NCBI GenBank assembly: GCA_017614995.1
Contig: JAGAAX010000003.1
Coordinates: 61,482 to 125,481 of the forward strand
Direction of reading: 5' to 3'
DNA from: Spirochaetaceae bacterium
GTDB lineage: Bacteria > Spirochaetota > Spirochaetia > Treponematales > Treponemataceae
Length of the DNA: 64,000 nt
Both the position numbers and the translations under genes were made by a program. The notes under the pieces were generated by a model that was not told where the DNA came from, searched no databases, and saw only the letters and a program-made list of their open reading frames with translations. This document shows positions 25,196-35,037 of the stretch, in pieces (the stretch's first letter is position 1; each line of letters begins with the position of its first letter).

Positions 25196-26536
25196 TTACT
25201 GAGGCGGAATCTTTATCCAAGTGCCGGACAAAATAAAGTCAGGATTCTTTATATTATTTGCCTTGGCGATTTTTTCGTACATCCATGGATTTTTATAGAA
25301 CGTATCTGCAATATCCCAAAGTGTGTCGCCCCACTTAATCTGATAGTCTTTTGTGTCTTTTGCAGAAGCTGTTCTTGAAGCAGGTGCAGGAATGACTACA
25401 GGCGCATCAATAATTACAATTGAATCTTCTTTTGCAGAATAAGCTGAACTTATGCGGTCTATTAATGCGGCATCAACAGGTTCCGGCTTTTCTGTGACAA
25501 CTGTTACAGACTGATATTTGACAGCCGGAGCTTTTTCAACAACTAAAGGCTGCAAAGGTTCTTTGTTTTTTGAACCGGCAAGCCAGATAAAGATGCACGA
25601 TAAAAGCGAGATAATTGCACAAATGACACAGATAACCGGCACAAGCGGAATCCGCGATTTTCCGGCATTCGGGTCAAGAAAGTCAAAGTCAGAGAAACCG
25701 CTGCCTGAAGACTGCTGGTCAGAGAAAAGATCTGGAGCTTCTGAGCTGTTGTAGTCATCTGAATTAAGCAGCTCTTCATCTGCTGATTTTGCAACACCGG
25801 CTGCGGCTGCAATGTCCTCATAAGTTTTATCGTACTCATCGGCAATGCCGTCGTAATCATCGTTTGAAACAGAGAATGCGCTCATGTCCGGTGTAATGCT
25901 TGCAGCGGTTGCACCGGCTGTTGCGGCTATAGCTTCGTAAGTTTCATCGGCAGAAGAATCGTCTGCAAAGGCGTCATCAGCAACACTTTCGTTTGTGTAC
26001 AAAGACGGGTCGTTTATGTCAAAATTCAAGTCATCGTCTGCACTGTCTGTGGCAGGTGTGTCGTCTGTAATTGTTGACGGGTCTGGCAGGTCAAAGTCGT
26101 CTAAGTCTGCAAGTCCCAGAGCATCGTCACTTGTTCCTGCATCGAATGGAACAGGCTCGTCAGAAATACCGAATGTGTTGTCAGCTTCTGTACTATTTGA
26201 GCCGATTGCAACTAACGAGACTGCGCTGTTTGTAGAGCCGCCGCTTTCCTTGTCATAGACTTCCGCAGAAAGCTCATCGTTTTCATCAAGTGAAACAACA
26301 AAGTCGATGTCCACAGCTCTTTTTTCGTGAGGTTTCAGTCCCTCTATCATGAGCGTGTCAACATATTCTGCATCTGAAAAACTTTCGTCAGATGCACAGA
26401 AAAGCGTAATCTGTGCCGCTGTCTGATTATCACTGGCAGTTGTAATCTGCAGCCTTTTTTTAGCGGGTTTTCCCCTGGTGAGAATCGGATAAAAAGTACC
26501 GTCGGCCTGTTTTATGCCTATAATATTTTTGCTCAT
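25196..26536 (-). CDS. Membrane protein with C-terminal LysM domain
   Basis: A 446-residue protein: N-terminal beta-rich region (about 1-110), a very acidic Asp/Ser/Ala low-complexity stretch (about 110-285), one membrane helix (about 293-318, IPLVPVICVICAIISLLSCIF), and a C-terminal LysM domain (about 398-446: YQIKWGDTLWDIADTFY...ILSGTWIKIPP). LysM binds peptidoglycan N-acetylglucosamine. The N-terminal part would be cytoplasmic and the LysM domain periplasmic. No Shine-Dalgarno precedes the ATG; TATAGT lies five bases upstream. Operon with the lytic transglycosylase. Confidence 0.85.
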   Translation of the reverse strand: MSKNIIGIKQADGTFYPILTRGKPAKKRLQITTASDNQTAAQITLFCASDESFSDAEYVDTLMIEGLKPHEKRAVDIDFVVSLDENDELSAEVYDKESGGSTNSAVSLVAIGSNSTEADNTFGISDEPVPFDAGTSDDALGLADLDDFDLPDPSTITDDTPATDSADDDLNFDINDPSLYTNESVADDAFADDSSADETYEAIAATAGATAASITPDMSAFSVSNDDYDGIADEYDKTYEDIAAAAGVAKSADEELLNSDDYNSSEAPDLFSDQQSSGSGFSDFDFLDPNAGKSRIPLVPVICVICAIISLLSCIFIWLAGSKNKEPLQPLVVEKAPAVKYQSVTVVTEKPEPVDAALIDRISSAYSAKEDSIVIIDAPVVIPAPASRTASAKDTKDYQIKWGDTLWDIADTFYKNPWMYEKIAKANNIKNPDFILSGTWIKIPPQ

Positions 26537-26586
26537 AATATACTATACATGGTATTATGGTATGCTCTTCTTGTCAACGCAGTTTC

Positions 26587-26615
26587 TTGACAGGTTCAAA
26601 ATGTAACAGCATAAT
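26587..26615 (+). promoter_or_regulatory. Promoter of the TPR gene, leaderless type
   Basis: TTGACA (26587-26592), 17-base spacer, CATAAT (26610-26615). The ATG at 26623 is seven bases further. The open frame upstream (from 26557) overlaps this promoter, which argues that 26623 is the true start. Confidence 0.7.
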
Positions 26616-26622
26616 AAGTCGT

Positions 26623-27978
26623 ATGATTTTCCCTATAATTATTTCAATTATTGTTATCGGTCTTGCTTTTTTGCTTGTAATGAGTTTTTTGTCTGAACAG
26701 AAAAAGGCAAACAAACCTGAAAAGAAAAGAGACAGACAGTCAATTATGCGGGAAGCAAATCGTAAACTGGCACAGGATCCGCATAACCCACAGGCTTTAA
26801 AAATGCTTGCCGATTTGTATTTCAGCGAAGCCGCATGGGATAAAGCCTTTCCCCTGTATAATCTGATGATTGATATATCCGCCGCCCATGCAGAAATAGA
26901 TCCTGTTGCGACAGGTCTTAGATACGGAATTTGCGCTATAAAAATGAATAAAGCCGCAGACGCTTTTAAAGGTCTGGTTCTTGCACATAAATTTGAAGTT
27001 AATAATGCTGAAGTAAACTATTATTTAGGTCAGGCTTTTTATTATAGCGGTGATTATGAAAAAGCCTCGCCTTTATTTAAAAGAACGCTCATCGTTTATC
27101 CGACGAATATGGAAGTCTACAGATTTTTGGGCTTGTCTCTTGAAAAAGGCAAAAAATACAAAGAATCGCTTGCCTATCTTAAACAGTCAATCGACAACAA
27201 TCCTGAAGACAAAGAAGTGCTTTTCTCTCTGGCAGAGGCATTCGCAGAGACAAACGCTATTGAGCGTTCTGTAAAAATCTTTACGCACCTGCGCTCTGAC
27301 CCGACTTATGGCCCGAAATCATGTCTCCAAGTCGGTATTCTGCATTCAAACACAAATTCTCTTGAAAAAGCTTTGCAGGACTTTGAGATTGGTCTTAAGC
27401 ATGAAAATGTACCGGCTGATATTGCCGCAGAAATGCGCTACAGAATGGCTCAGGTCTATTTGAAAATGCAGAGCATAAGCGAGGCTCTGAATCTTTTGAA
27501 ACAGATTCAGGACATTACGCCTGATTACAAAGACACAAAGAGCCTTATTCTTCAGTATCAGGAACTGAACCAGAACAAGAATCTTCAGACTTATCTGATT
27601 GCAAATCAGAGTGATTTTATTCTTTTGTGCAAACAGATTGTTTCCGCTTATTTTGAGAAATCAATCACGCGCATTCTTGATATTACTCCTTCAAATGACA
27701 ACACTGAAATTCTTGCTGAAATTGACACATCAAAATGGACTGATGTTGTTCTCTTCCGTTTTTATAGGACGTCAAGCATTGTCGGCGAGCTTTATGTAAG
27801 AGATTTCCACGAAAAGATAAGAGACACTAAAGCCGGTAGAGGCATCTGCTTTACAGCCGGTACTTTCAGTGAAGAATCACGCAAATTTATAGACGGCCGC
27901 CCAATTGATTTGATTGAACGCGAAGAATTGAAGAAATTCTTGAGCGGCATAAAAGCTTCATCACCAGAAGGAGTCTAG
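26623..27978 (+). CDS. TPR protein with membrane anchor and inactive Mrr-like domain
   Basis: A 451-residue protein. An N-terminal membrane helix (MIFPIIISIIVIGLAFLLVM) is followed by about six tetratricopeptide repeats (about 45-310) and a C-terminal domain (about 340-445) with the Mrr/restriction-endonuclease-like fold: VVLFRFYRTSSIVGELYVRDF and GRGICFTAGTFSEESRKFIDG. The catalytic Asp and the QxK of Mrr are not found at the expected places, so it is probably non-catalytic and may bind nucleic acid or protein. Divergent from the LysM/transglycosylase operon. Function unknown. Confidence 0.75.
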   Translation: MIFPIIISIIVIGLAFLLVMSFLSEQKKANKPEKKRDRQSIMREANRKLAQDPHNPQALKMLADLYFSEAAWDKAFPLYNLMIDISAAHAEIDPVATGLRYGICAIKMNKAADAFKGLVLAHKFEVNNAEVNYYLGQAFYYSGDYEKASPLFKRTLIVYPTNMEVYRFLGLSLEKGKKYKESLAYLKQSIDNNPEDKEVLFSLAEAFAETNAIERSVKIFTHLRSDPTYGPKSCLQVGILHSNTNSLEKALQDFEIGLKHENVPADIAAEMRYRMAQVYLKMQSISEALNLLKQIQDITPDYKDTKSLILQYQELNQNKNLQTYLIANQSDFILLCKQIVSAYFEKSITRILDITPSNDNTEILAEIDTSKWTDVVLFRFYRTSSIVGELYVRDFHEKIRDTKAGRGICFTAGTFSEESRKFIDGRPIDLIEREELKKFLSGIKASSPEGV

Positions 27979-28003
27979 GCGGCTTTTCTGTGCAGAAGCC
28001 GCC
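27978..28003. terminator. Strong hairpin between convergent genes
   Basis: GGCGGCTTTTCT and AGAAGCCGCC pair around a short GTGC loop, directly at the stop codon of the TPR gene and 19 bases from the end of the convergent permease gene. No T-run follows on either strand, so termination activity is uncertain. Confidence 0.45.
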
Positions 28004-28021
28004 GGATACCAGCGCTGCCTG

Positions 28022-29338
28022 TTAAGCCCAGACAAGCCAGAGCAAAGCTGCTGCCGCTGCGGTTGTTAAAACCGTAAACGGCGCGCTTATCTTCAAGAAA
28101 CCCGGGAATGTAATCGGGTGACCTTCTTTTTTAAGAATTCCCATTGCGACAACATTTGCTGAAGCACCGAACGGTGTAAGATTTCCGCCGAGACACGAAC
28201 CGATTAAAAGCGCAAACATAAAAAGCTCTTTTTGAATTCCGAGCGTTTCAGCAAGCGTGCCTGCAACCGGCAGCATGACAATAATGTAGGGTACATTGTC
28301 CACAAAGCCCGAAATAAGCACAGAAAACGCCAGAATCAAGATAAAGCCCATGAATTTGCTTCCGCCGGTAACGTGCGCAAGCCAGTTAGAGAAATCGCCG
28401 AGCAGCCCGGTCTCGCTTATTGCACCGACAACAACAAAAATGCCGATTAAAAATGCAATAGTTTCCCAGTCAAGCTCTTTTACAAGCTGCCAGATTTCGC
28501 CTGCGTTTTTTTTCTGGCTGAATCTGTACCATAAAAGCCCAATTATTCCGAGCGCGAAAACGAAAATGCCTGAACTGTAGCCAAGTTCTGTGCTCATAAA
28601 CGAAATTGCCGCAAGCCCGAAAATCATAATCAAAAGCAGCCACAGCGGAAAATACGAGATGACCTGCTCTTTTTCGACAACCGCCTTTTCTTTTGCGTTT
28701 CTGAAAAAGCAGTAAAAGAAGATACAGCCCACAAGAAGCCCCGCCTGAATAAAGAAGCAGATTGAGATTTTTCCCTGATGAACAAAAAAGTCGTTGAAAG
28801 TGTAGTGCGCATAACTTGCAAAAATCATGCTTGGCGGGTCACCGACTAAAGTTGCTGTGCCTTCAAGGTTTGACATAAGCGCAAGACCAATCATGAACGG
28901 CACAGGGTTAAGCTTGAGCTTTTTAGAAAGTGCAAGCGCAATCGGTGCCATAACAAGAACAGTGGCAACATTTTCAACAAAAATTGAAATAATGCCCGTC
29001 ATTGCAAGAATAAGCACAACCGCAATGCCTGTACTCGGCGAAACTGTAACAAGAGCGTCGGCAATGCGTGCCGGTACACGCGAGTAGATAAAGAGCGCGG
29101 CAATAATCATGCTGCCGACGTAGATCATCAGAATGTTCCAGTTTATAAGCTCAAAAAAGACGTGGCTCAAAAGCCCGTCCAAGCCTGAAGACGATGTAAA
29201 CACGTTTCCGAAAGTCAAGCCCAAAAGCACAGCCACAAAAGCCGCAGCGCTTGTAAACCAGACTTTTTTATTCTGAAAACAGATTACAAGCAGATACATA
29301 AGAACAGACAGTGCCAAAATAATGTATTTTATTTCCAT
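28022..29338 (-). CDS. ArsB/NhaD-type ion permease
   Basis: A 438-residue membrane protein with about 11-12 helices of the ion transporter superfamily. The diagnostic segment SNLEGTATLVGDPPSMI (about residues 157-173) and the C-terminal mirror FVDNVPYIIVMLPV are present. Relatives move arsenite, Na+/H+ or dicarboxylates; no arsenic genes lie nearby, so the substrate is open. Start 29338 (MEIKY) is preferred: -35 TTGCCA, 16 bases, TATAAA, nine bases, ATG. The ATG three codons upstream lies directly against the -10. Confidence 0.8.
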   Translation of the reverse strand: MEIKYIILALSVLMYLLVICFQNKKVWFTSAAAFVAVLLGLTFGNVFTSSSGLDGLLSHVFFELINWNILMIYVGSMIIAALFIYSRVPARIADALVTVSPSTGIAVVLILAMTGIISIFVENVATVLVMAPIALALSKKLKLNPVPFMIGLALMSNLEGTATLVGDPPSMIFASYAHYTFNDFFVHQGKISICFFIQAGLLVGCIFFYCFFRNAKEKAVVEKEQVISYFPLWLLLIMIFGLAAISFMSTELGYSSGIFVFALGIIGLLWYRFSQKKNAGEIWQLVKELDWETIAFLIGIFVVVGAISETGLLGDFSNWLAHVTGGSKFMGFILILAFSVLISGFVDNVPYIIVMLPVAGTLAETLGIQKELFMFALLIGSCLGGNLTPFGASANVVAMGILKKEGHPITFPGFLKISAPFTVLTTAAAAALLWLVWA

Positions 29339-29347
29339 AAAAAGCAT

Positions 29348-29375
29348 TTTATATCAGAAAAAATAAAAATGGCAA
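29348..29375 (-). promoter_or_regulatory. Promoter of the ion permease
   Basis: Minus strand TTGCCA (29370-29375), 16-base spacer, TATAAA (29348-29353); the ATG at 29338 is nine bases on, with no Shine-Dalgarno. Confidence 0.5.
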
Positions 29376-29424
29376 CCGCTGATATTTTATGGTTGTAAAA
29401 TTCTTATTAAATCAAATAATAAAA

Positions 29425-29453
29425 TTTGCAAATAAGGCTGTAAGCGATATAAT
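29425..29453 (+). promoter_or_regulatory. Promoter of the PBP-GGDEF gene
   Basis: TTTGCA (29425-29430), 17-base spacer, perfect TATAAT (29448-29453), eleven bases to ATG. No Shine-Dalgarno is seen. Confidence 0.6.
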
Positions 29454-29464
29454 TACAAATAATT

Positions 29465-31351
29465 ATGGAGAAACCAAAGCAGAAGACGATTGCTGTCTGT
29501 ACACTGACATGTTCTTATGGCGGTGATTTTGAGATGATTAAAGGTATCTGTCTTGAAGCCCAGAAAAGGGGCTTTGCGGTACTTGTTTTTGATGCACCTG
29601 AAAATTATGCATCTAAACATGCAGACAAAATCGGCTGTGGCATTTTTAAGCTTATAGATTACGAAAATATTGACGGTGTTATTATTTCTCAGCGTGTAAT
29701 GTATTCTCACCAGTCAGAAACAGAAATAGTGGAGCAGTGCGAAAAGCACAACGTGCCTGTAGTTTCTTTAAATTTCCCTGATAAAAAAATACCTTCTGTC
29801 TGCTTTGACGACAAATATTCATTTGAAAAAATGGTTGACCATCTGATAGAAAAGCATGGATGCAAAAAATTGCGTCTGGTTGCCGGTCCGAAAGGCAACG
29901 GCTATTCTATGACACGCGAGGACGCATTTAAAAATTCGCTTGAAAAGCATGGTCTTAAATTTAATCAGAAAGAAATCATGTACGGCGATTTTTGGCGCAT
30001 ACCCGCATTACAGCGCATGGACGAATTTTTTGCATCTGGTGCAGAGCTGCCTGATGCTTTTGTCTGTGCCAACGATGCAATGGCAATTGCTGTTTGCGAA
30101 AAGCTGTTTGAAAAAGGTCTGCACGTTCCAGACGATGTAATTGTTACCGGCTTTGACGGTCTTGATCTTGCGGATTATCACATTCCAAAGATTAGCACAG
30201 TGCGCTGCGACAACGAATACGCTGGAAGAGAAGCTGTAAAAATTATGGCATCTCTTTTTGCAGGTGAAAAAGTTGAGCAGCTTAGGGTGCTTGAACCTGA
30301 AATGCAGTTCAGAGAATCGTGCGGCTGCCGGCCTATAGACATTAGAAGCGCGAATAATTACGCATATCTTTCTGAACGTGACATAGGACACCAGCATTAT
30401 TTGAACTACAAGCAGCAGGAGCTTGCAACTTATTCAGCTTCTTTAGACAAGCTCAGCGATTTGAAGGATATTTTTCTGAATAAGATGCCGTTCTCAAACA
30501 ATGCATGGATAATGCTCAACCACAAATTCCTCAATATGGAAGAGGACTTTAAATTTTTTGAAGACAAGCCTTTTGATGATAAGATAGACACTTTTTTGTG
30601 TGTACAGGACAGCAAAGGCGTTGAGTTTCCGGTTATAGAGCGGCGGCAGTATCTGCCGAATCTAGCTGAAACATTTGCGCAGGGCTATACAAACCTTTTA
30701 TTTATGCCTTTGATTTTTGGCGAAGAATTCTTGGGCTATCTGGCAGTTCTTTTTGAAAATGACAATCTTGAAATTTCAAGATATGAACGCTTTGCGCAGA
30801 ATGCAAGCCAGACACTTTCTTCTGTTAAGATACATGAAAAGCTTGAGTACCTGCTTGTAAGAGACCAGCTTACTGGTGTTTTTAACCGTCGCGGTTTTTA
30901 CAGCCAGATTGAGCATTTTGTGTTTTTGAAGTTAAAGAATAAGAAAAAAAGCAATCTGATAATCTATTCAGTTGATATGGATTTTCTGAAAGAAATAAAT
31001 GATACTTATGGGCACAACGCCGGTGATTTTGCTATAAAAGTGCTTGCTGACGCAATTTCTGTAAGCGCAGGCAAAAATTCAGTTACGGCAAGATTTGGCG
31101 GTGACGAATTTGTTTGTGCTGTTATAGAAAGCGGCGATTGCGAGCAGGCTATAAAAAAATACAAGGAAAAATTCCAGAAGTACCTCGATGATGTAAATGC
31201 CGCTTCCGGCAAGCCCTACAAAGTAAGAGCCAGCATCGGCGCGCAGTCAGCCTTAATAACCGAAGATTTGTCTATTGAAAATATAATCGCAAAAGCAGAC
31301 AAACTCATGTATAGCGAAAAATCATCTAAAAAACGCTCGGTTATACGGTAA
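29465..31351 (+). CDS. Periplasmic-binding-like sensor fused to GGDEF domain
   Basis: A 628-residue protein without signal peptide. Residues about 8-285 are a LacI-type periplasmic-binding fold without a helix-turn-helix (IDGVIISQR, KLRLVAGPKGN, DAFVCANDAMAIAVCEKL, VIVTGFDGLDLADYHIPKISTVRCD). A GAF-like region (about 320-455) and a GGDEF domain (about 460-625) follow, with LTGVFNRRGF and the active motif RFGGDEF. It should make cyclic di-GMP in response to a small molecule, perhaps a sugar, bound inside the cell. Single gene, divergent from the permease. Confidence 0.9.
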   Translation: MEKPKQKTIAVCTLTCSYGGDFEMIKGICLEAQKRGFAVLVFDAPENYASKHADKIGCGIFKLIDYENIDGVIISQRVMYSHQSETEIVEQCEKHNVPVVSLNFPDKKIPSVCFDDKYSFEKMVDHLIEKHGCKKLRLVAGPKGNGYSMTREDAFKNSLEKHGLKFNQKEIMYGDFWRIPALQRMDEFFASGAELPDAFVCANDAMAIAVCEKLFEKGLHVPDDVIVTGFDGLDLADYHIPKISTVRCDNEYAGREAVKIMASLFAGEKVEQLRVLEPEMQFRESCGCRPIDIRSANNYAYLSERDIGHQHYLNYKQQELATYSASLDKLSDLKDIFLNKMPFSNNAWIMLNHKFLNMEEDFKFFEDKPFDDKIDTFLCVQDSKGVEFPVIERRQYLPNLAETFAQGYTNLLFMPLIFGEEFLGYLAVLFENDNLEISRYERFAQNASQTLSSVKIHEKLEYLLVRDQLTGVFNRRGFYSQIEHFVFLKLKNKKKSNLIIYSVDMDFLKEINDTYGHNAGDFAIKVLADAISVSAGKNSVTARFGGDEFVCAVIESGDCEQAIKKYKEKFQKYLDDVNAASGKPYKVRASIGAQSALITEDLSIENIIAKADKLMYSEKSSKKRSVIR

Positions 31352-31482
31352 TTTTTTACAAAAGTGTAACCGAAATACTGATTGAGCGTTTTAAATACAC
31401 GTATTCATGTTCAAAAACGTTGGCTTTTGAGCAGATTAATTATGCTGTTTTGCAAAAACTTCATTTAATTTAGGAGGAGTTT

Positions 31483-31953
31483 ATGAAAAAATTTGCATGT
31501 ATTTTAGGTATTCTTTTATGCGCCGGGGCTCTTTTTGCTGTTCAGGTTGGGGAAACTGTATATGTTGCAGTAAAAAAGACAGCCATTAAATCCGGAACAG
31601 GAAATTTTGACAAGGTTGTTGCTCAGGCTTCTTATGGAGATGAGCTTATTGTTGATAAAGCAAGTAACAAATTCCACCGTGTTCACAAAGCTAGTGATCC
31701 TTCTGTTGCAGGCTGGATTTCTGCTGCCAGTGTTACCTCTAAAAAGATTGTAACAGGTTCTAAGAAGGTAACCGCTTCTGCTGACGAAATTGCTCTTGCC
31801 GGAAAAGGCTTCTCTGAGCAGGTTGAGGACAGCTACAAAACATCGAACAAAAAACTTGATTATTCAAATGTTGACAAGCTTGAAGCATTTAAAATTTCAG
31901 ATGCTTCATTAAAGACATTTATTGAAGACGGTGAGCTTTCTGGAGCTGAGTAA
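31483..31953 (+). CDS. Secreted SH3-domain protein
   Basis: A 156-residue exported protein: signal peptide (about 1-19, ending GALFA), then a bacterial SH3-like domain (about 22-90: VYVAVKKTAIKSGTGNFDKVVAQASYGDELIV, HRVHKASDPSVAGWISAASV), and a charged C-terminal tail. SH3_3 domains often bind the cell wall. The start follows AGGAGGAG. Its stop overlaps the start of the M48 gene (TAATG), so translation of the three-gene operon is coupled. Confidence 0.8.
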   Translation: MKKFACILGILLCAGALFAVQVGETVYVAVKKTAIKSGTGNFDKVVAQASYGDELIVDKASNKFHRVHKASDPSVAGWISAASVTSKKIVTGSKKVTASADEIALAGKGFSEQVEDSYKTSNKKLDYSNVDKLEAFKISDASLKTFIEDGELSGAE

Positions 31954-32855
31954 TGACAAAGAGACTGACTGCAATTGTTGTAGTTGCATTGCTTTTGTTT
32001 CAGGGCTTGGCTTTTGCAGAAAAAAAATTTTCGTTTTCTGACATAAAAGAGAAAGTTCAGTTTGACCAAAAAACAAAAGACAGTGCAAAAAAGACTTCTG
32101 AAGCTTTGGGTAAAGCACAGGAAGAAATTACACCTGAAGAAGAATATTACATCGGACGTGCTGTTGCCGCTCAATTGCTGACACAGTATAAGCCGCTTAA
32201 AAACGAAAAACTTCAGGCTTATTTAAATAAGATTTGCTATGCTCTCGTTATCAATTCAAGCAAACCTGAATTGTACAACGGCTACCGCGTAATGATTCTT
32301 GATTCAAATGAAGTAAATGCTTTTGCAACGCCGGGCGGACACATCCTTGTAACAAAGGGTCTTGTAAAATGTACCGAAAGCGAAGACGCTCTTGCCGCAG
32401 TTATTGCGCATGAAGTTGCACATATTCAGTTGCAGCACGCTGTAAAAGCTATTAAGTCAAAGCGCACGCGTGCCGCATTGTCATCTGCTGCAAAAACAAC
32501 AACTTATGCATTGGGAAATGACGCATTGAACGAGATGGTTGATTCGTTTGACGAGAATATCGGCGACATTGTACGGACAATGACTACAGCCGGTTATTCA
32601 AAGCAGCAGGAATTTGACGCGGACAATAATGCGCTTAAACTGCTTGAAGGTGCAGGCTATGATCCGCATGGACTTGAGTCTATGCTTAAAACGCTTCAGC
32701 AGAAAGCATCAAGTTCAAGCGGCGGTATGTATTCAACACACCCGTCACCTGAAAGCCGGCTGAACAATGTTAATATGCGTTTGGGCAAGTACCAGTATGT
32801 TTCAAATCAGTCTGTCCGTATGCCGCGCTTTAAGGCAGCCATTGCAGGCCTATGA
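31953..32855 (+). CDS. M48-family metalloprotease, exported
   Basis: A 300-residue protein with a signal peptide (about 1-22). The M48 peptidase domain has the zinc motif HEVAHIQLQH (about residues 150-159), the third ligand in EFDADNNALKLL (about 223) and GGHILVTKGLV before the zinc site, matching the BepA/LoiP/YggG group that controls outer-membrane protein quality. No TPR follows the peptidase domain. It is the middle gene of an operon with an SH3 protein and a CHASE2 cyclase, overlapping the latter by four bases. Confidence 0.9.
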   Translation: MTKRLTAIVVVALLLFQGLAFAEKKFSFSDIKEKVQFDQKTKDSAKKTSEALGKAQEEITPEEEYYIGRAVAAQLLTQYKPLKNEKLQAYLNKICYALVINSSKPELYNGYRVMILDSNEVNAFATPGGHILVTKGLVKCTESEDALAAVIAHEVAHIQLQHAVKAIKSKRTRAALSSAAKTTTYALGNDALNEMVDSFDENIGDIVRTMTTAGYSKQQEFDADNNALKLLEGAGYDPHGLESMLKTLQQKASSSSGGMYSTHPSPESRLNNVNMRLGKYQYVSNQSVRMPRFKAAIAGL

Positions 32856-35023
32856 AATTATTAAACAATAAATTTGCACGCACCGTAATTATTGCTTTGG
32901 GAACAACTTTGTTTTCAGTGCTGTTCTTTGCACTGAATATTCTTTCTTATCCCGAAAACAAAGTGTATGACACGATGATGCGTGCAACGGCAGACAGCTC
33001 TATGCCTTCAGATGATATAATGGTTATTCTGCTTGACCAGGAAAGCATTGACTGGGCACAGCAGGAATACGGCTGGAGCTGGCCTTGGCCGAGAAAAGCT
33101 TACGGCGATATTGTGCGCTATCTGGCTGACGGCGGTGCAAACTCGTGTGCCTTCGATGTTATGTTTACAGAACCGTCTGTTTACGGCGATGAAGACGACA
33201 AAAGCTTTTCTGAAGCTTCAGAGCAGTTTACAGGCGTTATCCACACAATCTTTTTAAGCGAACAGTACGGAAATACTCAGGATTGGCCTGACGGGCTTAA
33301 AACCCCGGTTTTTGAGCTTGAAGGATTTGACAAGAAAAACTTAAGAAAAGTGTCTCCTCAGATTCCGGCTTTGTTTCCTATAAAGATTCTGCGTGAAACA
33401 GCCGGCGGTTTCGGCAACATAAGAAGTACGTCTGACAGCGACGGAATAATCCGCCGCAGCAATCTGTTCTATCTTGTAAATGAGAAGCCTGTTCCTTCTT
33501 TGGGAATAGAATCGCTGCTTGTCCGTGAGGGCAAGGACGAAAAGCTCGAATACAACAAAAAAAGCAAAACAGTTATATTCAGAGACCAGCCGATTCCGGT
33601 TGGTTCAGACTATAAGCCGCTTTTGCGTTTCAGAGGCGAGCTTGACAGATATATTCCGTATAGTGCTATGCAGATTCTGCAAAGTTATTATGCCCTGCAG
33701 AATGGCGAAGAGCCTTTGATTGAGCCTGAAAATTTTGCCGGAAAATATGTGTTTTTCGGGTTTTATGCTCCGGGGCTGTTTGATGTGTGTACAACTCCAA
33801 TTTCGACAGTGTATCCGGGAGTTGGTGTACACATAACGACGCTTGATAACTATCTTCAGAACGATTTTATAAGACCGTCGCCGTTTCTGCTTAATGTTTT
33901 TCTGCTTTTTGTGGCGGCGTTCCTCGGTTCTTTTGTGCTTATGCTCACAGAGGCGCTTCCGTTTATACGGAGATTTGCGCTGGTTTTCTCCCTGCTTTTT
34001 GTTGCGATACTTGCTGGTGCAATTTTTGGAATTGCCCTCTCTTTGTTTGTCAGCGGCTTGTGGGTTCCTTCTCTTTCTGCGGCAGCAACCCTTGTTTTCA
34101 GCTATCTGATTACAGTGCTTGTTGACTACGCTTTTGAAGGCCGCCAGAAAAAGTACATAAAATCTGCGTTCAAACAGTATTTAAGCCCTGTTGTTATCGA
34201 CGAGCTTATTGCGCACCCGGACAGATTAAAGCTTGGCGGCGAGCGAAAAGAGATAAGCATTTTCTTTTCTGACTTGCAGGGCTTTACGAGCATATCTGAA
34301 AAACTGAACCCGGAAGAGCTTACGGCTTTCTTAAACGACTATCTTTCTGCGATGTCTGATGTAATTCTTGAGTCAGGCGGAACAATCGATAAATATGAAG
34401 GCGATGCCATTATAGCGTTCTGGAATGCACCGTCTGAACAGAAAGACCACGCCAAACGCGCGCTTGAAGCCGCCATGAAGTGCCAGAGCCTTTTGCAGGA
34501 AATGCGCCCTGAACTTTCGCTCCGCGTAAATTCCGGCGTGTATATGCGCATTGGCTTGAATACAGGAAACGCTGTTGTCGGTAACATGGGCTCGCACAAC
34601 CGCTTTGACTACACCATGCTCGGCGATTCTGTAAATCTTGCGGCGCGCCTTGAAGGGCAGAACAAGCAGTTCGGCACATATACGATGTGTACAGAAGCCA
34701 TGAAAAATGCAGCAGAAGCCGCAGGCACTGCAATACACTTCCGCGAGCTTGCAAGAATTGCAGTTGTGGGCAAAAAAGAGGCTGTCCGCGTTTTTCAGCC
34801 TTTAAACACTGAAGAATATACAGCTATGAAAGATATTCTGCCGATTTTTGATGCCGCGCGGACATTGTTCTACAACGGTTCTCTTGAAAAGGCGCTTGAC
34901 GCTTTTGAAAAGATACGCAACCAGGACAGTGCGGCACAGGCTTACTGCAACAAATGCAAGGCACTGCTTGCCTCTGACCTTACAAACTGGCCGACCGGCG
35001 TGTGGGTTGCAACAACAAAATAA
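32852..35023 (+). CDS. CHASE2-domain class III adenylate cyclase
   Basis: A 723-residue membrane sensor. After one N-terminal helix comes a periplasmic CHASE2 domain (about 30-340), three membrane helices (about 345-425) and a class III cyclase domain (about 465-650). Metal-binding Asp residues are in FFSDLQGFTSI and KYEGDAIIAFW; the Lys of DKYEGD and Asp of RFDYTMLGD fit ATP as substrate, and NLAARLE carries the transition-state Asn/Arg. A C-terminal tail of about 70 residues resembles a TPR pair. The signal is unknown; co-translation with the SH3 and M48 genes points to envelope sensing. Confidence 0.9.
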   Translation: MKLLNNKFARTVIIALGTTLFSVLFFALNILSYPENKVYDTMMRATADSSMPSDDIMVILLDQESIDWAQQEYGWSWPWPRKAYGDIVRYLADGGANSCAFDVMFTEPSVYGDEDDKSFSEASEQFTGVIHTIFLSEQYGNTQDWPDGLKTPVFELEGFDKKNLRKVSPQIPALFPIKILRETAGGFGNIRSTSDSDGIIRRSNLFYLVNEKPVPSLGIESLLVREGKDEKLEYNKKSKTVIFRDQPIPVGSDYKPLLRFRGELDRYIPYSAMQILQSYYALQNGEEPLIEPENFAGKYVFFGFYAPGLFDVCTTPISTVYPGVGVHITTLDNYLQNDFIRPSPFLLNVFLLFVAAFLGSFVLMLTEALPFIRRFALVFSLLFVAILAGAIFGIALSLFVSGLWVPSLSAAATLVFSYLITVLVDYAFEGRQKKYIKSAFKQYLSPVVIDELIAHPDRLKLGGERKEISIFFSDLQGFTSISEKLNPEELTAFLNDYLSAMSDVILESGGTIDKYEGDAIIAFWNAPSEQKDHAKRALEAAMKCQSLLQEMRPELSLRVNSGVYMRIGLNTGNAVVGNMGSHNRFDYTMLGDSVNLAARLEGQNKQFGTYTMCTEAMKNAAEAAGTAIHFRELARIAVVGKKEAVRVFQPLNTEEYTAMKDILPIFDAARTLFYNGSLEKALDAFEKIRNQDSAAQAYCNKCKALLASDLTNWPTGVWVATTK

Positions 35024-35037
35024 AACTGAAGATACAA

